From positions 1 through 8,071 of the forward strand of contig JASHYZ010000586.1 in NCBI GenBank assembly GCA_030042795.1: 8,071 nucleotides of DNA, given 5' to 3'. The stretch is from Terriglobia bacterium (GTDB lineage Bacteria > Acidobacteriota > Terriglobia > UBA7540). A program made the translations under genes and the position numbers. Each line of letters begins with the position of its first letter. Positions within the stretch are counted from its first letter, which is position 1. Below the pieces are notes generated by a model that ran no database searches, had not been told where the DNA came from, and was given only the letters and a program-made list of their open reading frames with translations. Below are positions 6,950 to 8,071 of the stretch, one piece after another.

Positions 6950-7363
6950 ATGCTCGTGAAAGACCCAGACTCAACCGGGACTCACAAGGTCTTCGTGTAC
7001 AACAAGACTCGTGAAACTTTCGTGGCCACGCAGGCGAAAATAGCTGATGGCTACTTGAGCCGGCTCATCGGTCTGTTGGGGAAGACGCCACGCTGGGCCC
7101 GTCCCGGCCACGGACTCTGGATTGTGCCCTCGCACGGCGTGCACACCATCGGCATGCTATTCGCTCTCGACCTGATTTTTCTGGACCGTAACAAAGTGGT
7201 GGTTCACGTTGAAGAGCATGTGCGGCCGTTCCGTATTTCAAAAGTTAGTCTGAAGGCGAATAGCGTACTCGAAGTGCCTCCTCACACCGTTTTCCGGACA
7301 GGAACGCGCGTGGGAGATCAGCTTGAGATCTCGCGCGTGGGTCCCGAAGGCGCAGCAAACTGA
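6950..7363 (+). CDS. DUF192 family protein
   Basis: A 137-residue protein of the DUF192 family, whose biochemical role is not established. Recognisable features are the AKIADGYLSRLIGLLGKT segment (29-46), corresponding to the family 'A.t...R..GLm.r' motif; GLWIVPSHGVHTIGMLFALDLIFLD (55-79), matching the central 'gm.f.f....fWM..t..plDiiFld' block; and a C-terminal VLEVPPHTVFRTGTRVGDQLEI (107-127), matching the 'vLEl.aG.....i..GD.l' end. Many family members carry a secretion signal; this one has none, so it is predicted cytoplasmic. A TGA at 6944-6946 in frame excludes earlier starts. The ribosome site is weak, and a GTG at 6956 is an alternative start. The gene is 53 nt after the microprotein and likely co-transcribed with the tad genes. 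A link to pilus function is inferred only from proximity. Confidence 0.88.
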   Translation: MLVKDPDSTGTHKVFVYNKTRETFVATQAKIADGYLSRLIGLLGKTPRWARPGHGLWIVPSHGVHTIGMLFALDLIFLDRNKVVVHVEEHVRPFRISKVSLKANSVLEVPPHTVFRTGTRVGDQLEISRVGPEGAAN

Positions 7364-7533
7364 GGGTCTCGTCACGCGATCAGCGGGTTCACGGAGCCTC
7401 CGTCAGTCCTCTGAGCGGCTAACGGCGGGAGCGCTGTTTCTGACCGGCGGGAGAGGGCCGGCAATGGGGCGCCCGGTTCGCATGGGAAACACAGAAGCCT
7501 GGCGTCAACGGTTTGCCGCGAGTCGAGGCGTGG
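7364..7533 (+). other. 170-nt non-coding gap with possible RNA structure and a direct repeat
   Basis: No convincing gene is seen here; the only long open frame gives an arginine- and serine-rich product typical of out-of-frame GC-rich DNA. Possible structures include ACGGA/TCCGT (7391-7395 with 7399-7403), the alternative long stem GTCAG (7402-7406) with CTGAC (7440-7444) enclosing AGCG/CGCT (7414-7417 with 7432-7435), and CCGGC/GCCGG (7444-7448 with 7457-7461). The 9-mer CGGCGGGAG occurs exactly at 7423-7431 and 7445-7453, a 22-nt period. No clear sigma70 promoter was seen. It could be an untranslated leader for the next gene. Confidence 0.4.
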
Positions 7534-7839
7534 ATGAAGAAGCCTCATAACAAGGTGTCGTTGTTACCGGTGTTCGTGGTCTTGTTAGTAGCTCTGCTGG
7601 TCTTCTTCACGCCGTGGAAAATCTGGTCGTTGCTGTTCTCGGGGCTGATGCCGGGGAAGACAGAACGGAACGCTCTGAACGAGTCGGTGAGGGTTTGGGT
7701 CAACTCCCGCTCAGGTCTTTACTATTGTGCTAACAGCGCGTTGTTCGAAAAAATCAACCCGGGTGTATCCATGGCCCAGGGGGAGGCTCTACAAAAGGGC
7801 TACCGTCCTGCCGGGGAGCAGCCGTGCCGGGAGAAGTGA
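7534..7839 (+). CDS. Membrane-anchored small protein with a two-cysteine C-terminal motif
   Basis: Hypothetical protein of 101 residues. The ATG at 7534 is preferred because GAGG (7525-7528) lies 5 nt upstream; a TTG at 7513 would add only 7 residues. Residues 1-8 are basic, ~9-26 are strongly hydrophobic (LLPVFVVLLVALLVFF), and a second moderately hydrophobic stretch covers ~27-39. It is therefore a signal-anchor or exported protein with the C-terminus outside. The C-terminal part (53-98) reads VRVWVNSRSGLYYC, then a variable loop, then MAQGEALQKGYRPAGEQPC, with Cys65 and Cys98. From memory this resembles a short domain common in acidobacterial exported proteins (W-V-N-x-x-S-G-x-Y-H-x ... 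A-x-x-x-G-Y-R-P-A ... C) and, more distantly, the GYRPC end of Ada-type zinc-binding modules. The function is unknown. The 3' end overlaps the next gene by 16 nt. Confidence 0.72.
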   Translation: MKKPHNKVSLLPVFVVLLVALLVFFTPWKIWSLLFSGLMPGKTERNALNESVRVWVNSRSGLYYCANSALFEKINPGVSMAQGEALQKGYRPAGEQPCREK

Positions 7840-8071
7840 AGGTTCTGAACGCGCGTTTGGAGATGGGGTTGAACCAAGCCCTGACAACGAGTGACCGCCA
7901 AAACGTGATGGCCGCCCCAAGCTCCGCTATCGAACCGCCGCAGTCGGTTGAAGAAACCGGTCTTGGAAGAGCTCTGCTGGAAGGCTTGCTGCTGAAGGTA
8001 CTCAGCCTTGAGGGGGAACTCTCGCTGGTTGACCTGTCCCACCGGATGCGGGTTTCGTACCTGATCGTCGA
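7824..8071 (+). CDS. Unknown protein with wHTH-like N-terminus (3' partial)
   Basis: Open frame of 82 codons running off the right edge. The preferred start is GTG at 7824, with GGGGAG at 7813-7818 placed 5 nt upstream; it lies inside the last codons of the previous gene, giving a 16-nt overlap typical of coupled genes. GTG 7836 and ATG 7863 are alternatives. Residues 1-44 are polar and Ala/Pro-rich, probably disordered. Residues ~45-82 (TGLGRALLEGLLLKVLSLEG, then ELSLVDLSHRMRV) have the spacing of a helix, a turn and a second helix, as in winged-helix domains. I recall a similar 'TGL...L..L.LK.L...GELTG.ELA.RL.LPF' segment at the front of acidobacterial AAA-type ATPases, so the missing part could be an ATPase domain. 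No Walker motif is visible here, so that remains a guess. Confidence 0.6.
   Translation, partial: MPGEVKVLNARLEMGLNQALTTSDRQNVMAAPSSAIEPPQSVEETGLGRALLEGLLLKVLSLEGELSLVDLSHRMRVSYLIV

Noticed and set aside
7364..7533. Cyclic di-GMP (GEMM) riboswitch upstream of the two-cysteine gene
   Set aside because: A few short words (CACGC, AGCCTCCG) recall the motif, but the conserved CAGGGCAAACC and GACGCAAAGCC strings and the overall order are absent.
1..8071. CRISPR arrays, tRNA or rRNA genes, insertion sequences, attachment sites
   Set aside because: No regularly spaced repeats, RNA gene signatures, transposase motifs or terminal inverted repeats were seen; the DNA is compact co-directional coding sequence.

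Overview
The window is a stretch of a Tad/Flp (type IVc) pilus assembly locus. It is GC-rich (roughly 60%) and every gene lies on the + strand. The most likely host is an Acidobacteriota (Terriglobia-like) soil bacterium or a relative. That placement is an inference from gene order (cpaB-cpaC-cpaE-cpaF-tadB-tadC with no cpaD/rcpB), from a small secreted protein ending in a 'WVNxxSGxYY...GYRPA...C' motif I associate with that phylum, and from the character of the proteins. No rRNA or marker gene confirms it.

Region 1 (1-6729) is the secretion and assembly core. It runs from the end of cpaB (5' end outside the window) through cpaC (outer-membrane secretin), cpaE/tadZ (pseudoreceiver plus MinD-like ATPase), cpaF/tadA (secretion ATPase) and tadB and tadC (inner-membrane platform proteins). 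Gaps between these genes are 3 to 46 nt, so this is almost certainly one polycistronic unit. In the standard model TadZ marks the site in the cell. TadA hydrolyses ATP and drives TadB/TadC, which push Flp pilin subunits out of the inner membrane. The fibre leaves through the CpaC secretin channel, with CpaB acting in the periplasm as a secretin-associated factor. The Flp pilin, prepilin peptidase (cpaA/tadV), TadE/F/G pseudopilins and TadD are not in the window. They may lie upstream or elsewhere.

Region 2 (6730-8071) is a less conserved accessory tail. A hairpin directly follows the tadC stop. Next come a 31-residue single-span membrane microprotein with a strong ribosome binding site, a cytoplasmic DUF192-family protein, and a 170-nt non-coding gap with possible RNA structure and a 9-nt direct repeat. 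A 101-residue membrane-anchored protein with a small two-cysteine C-terminal motif follows. The last gene starts inside the end of that one and runs off the window; its visible N-terminus looks like a winged-helix segment preceded by a disordered leader.

The core is a well-known system. The parts worth a second look are in the tail (microprotein, two-cysteine protein, structured gap, wHTH-like protein) and at the unusual translational junctions between cpaC/cpaE and cpaE/cpaF.
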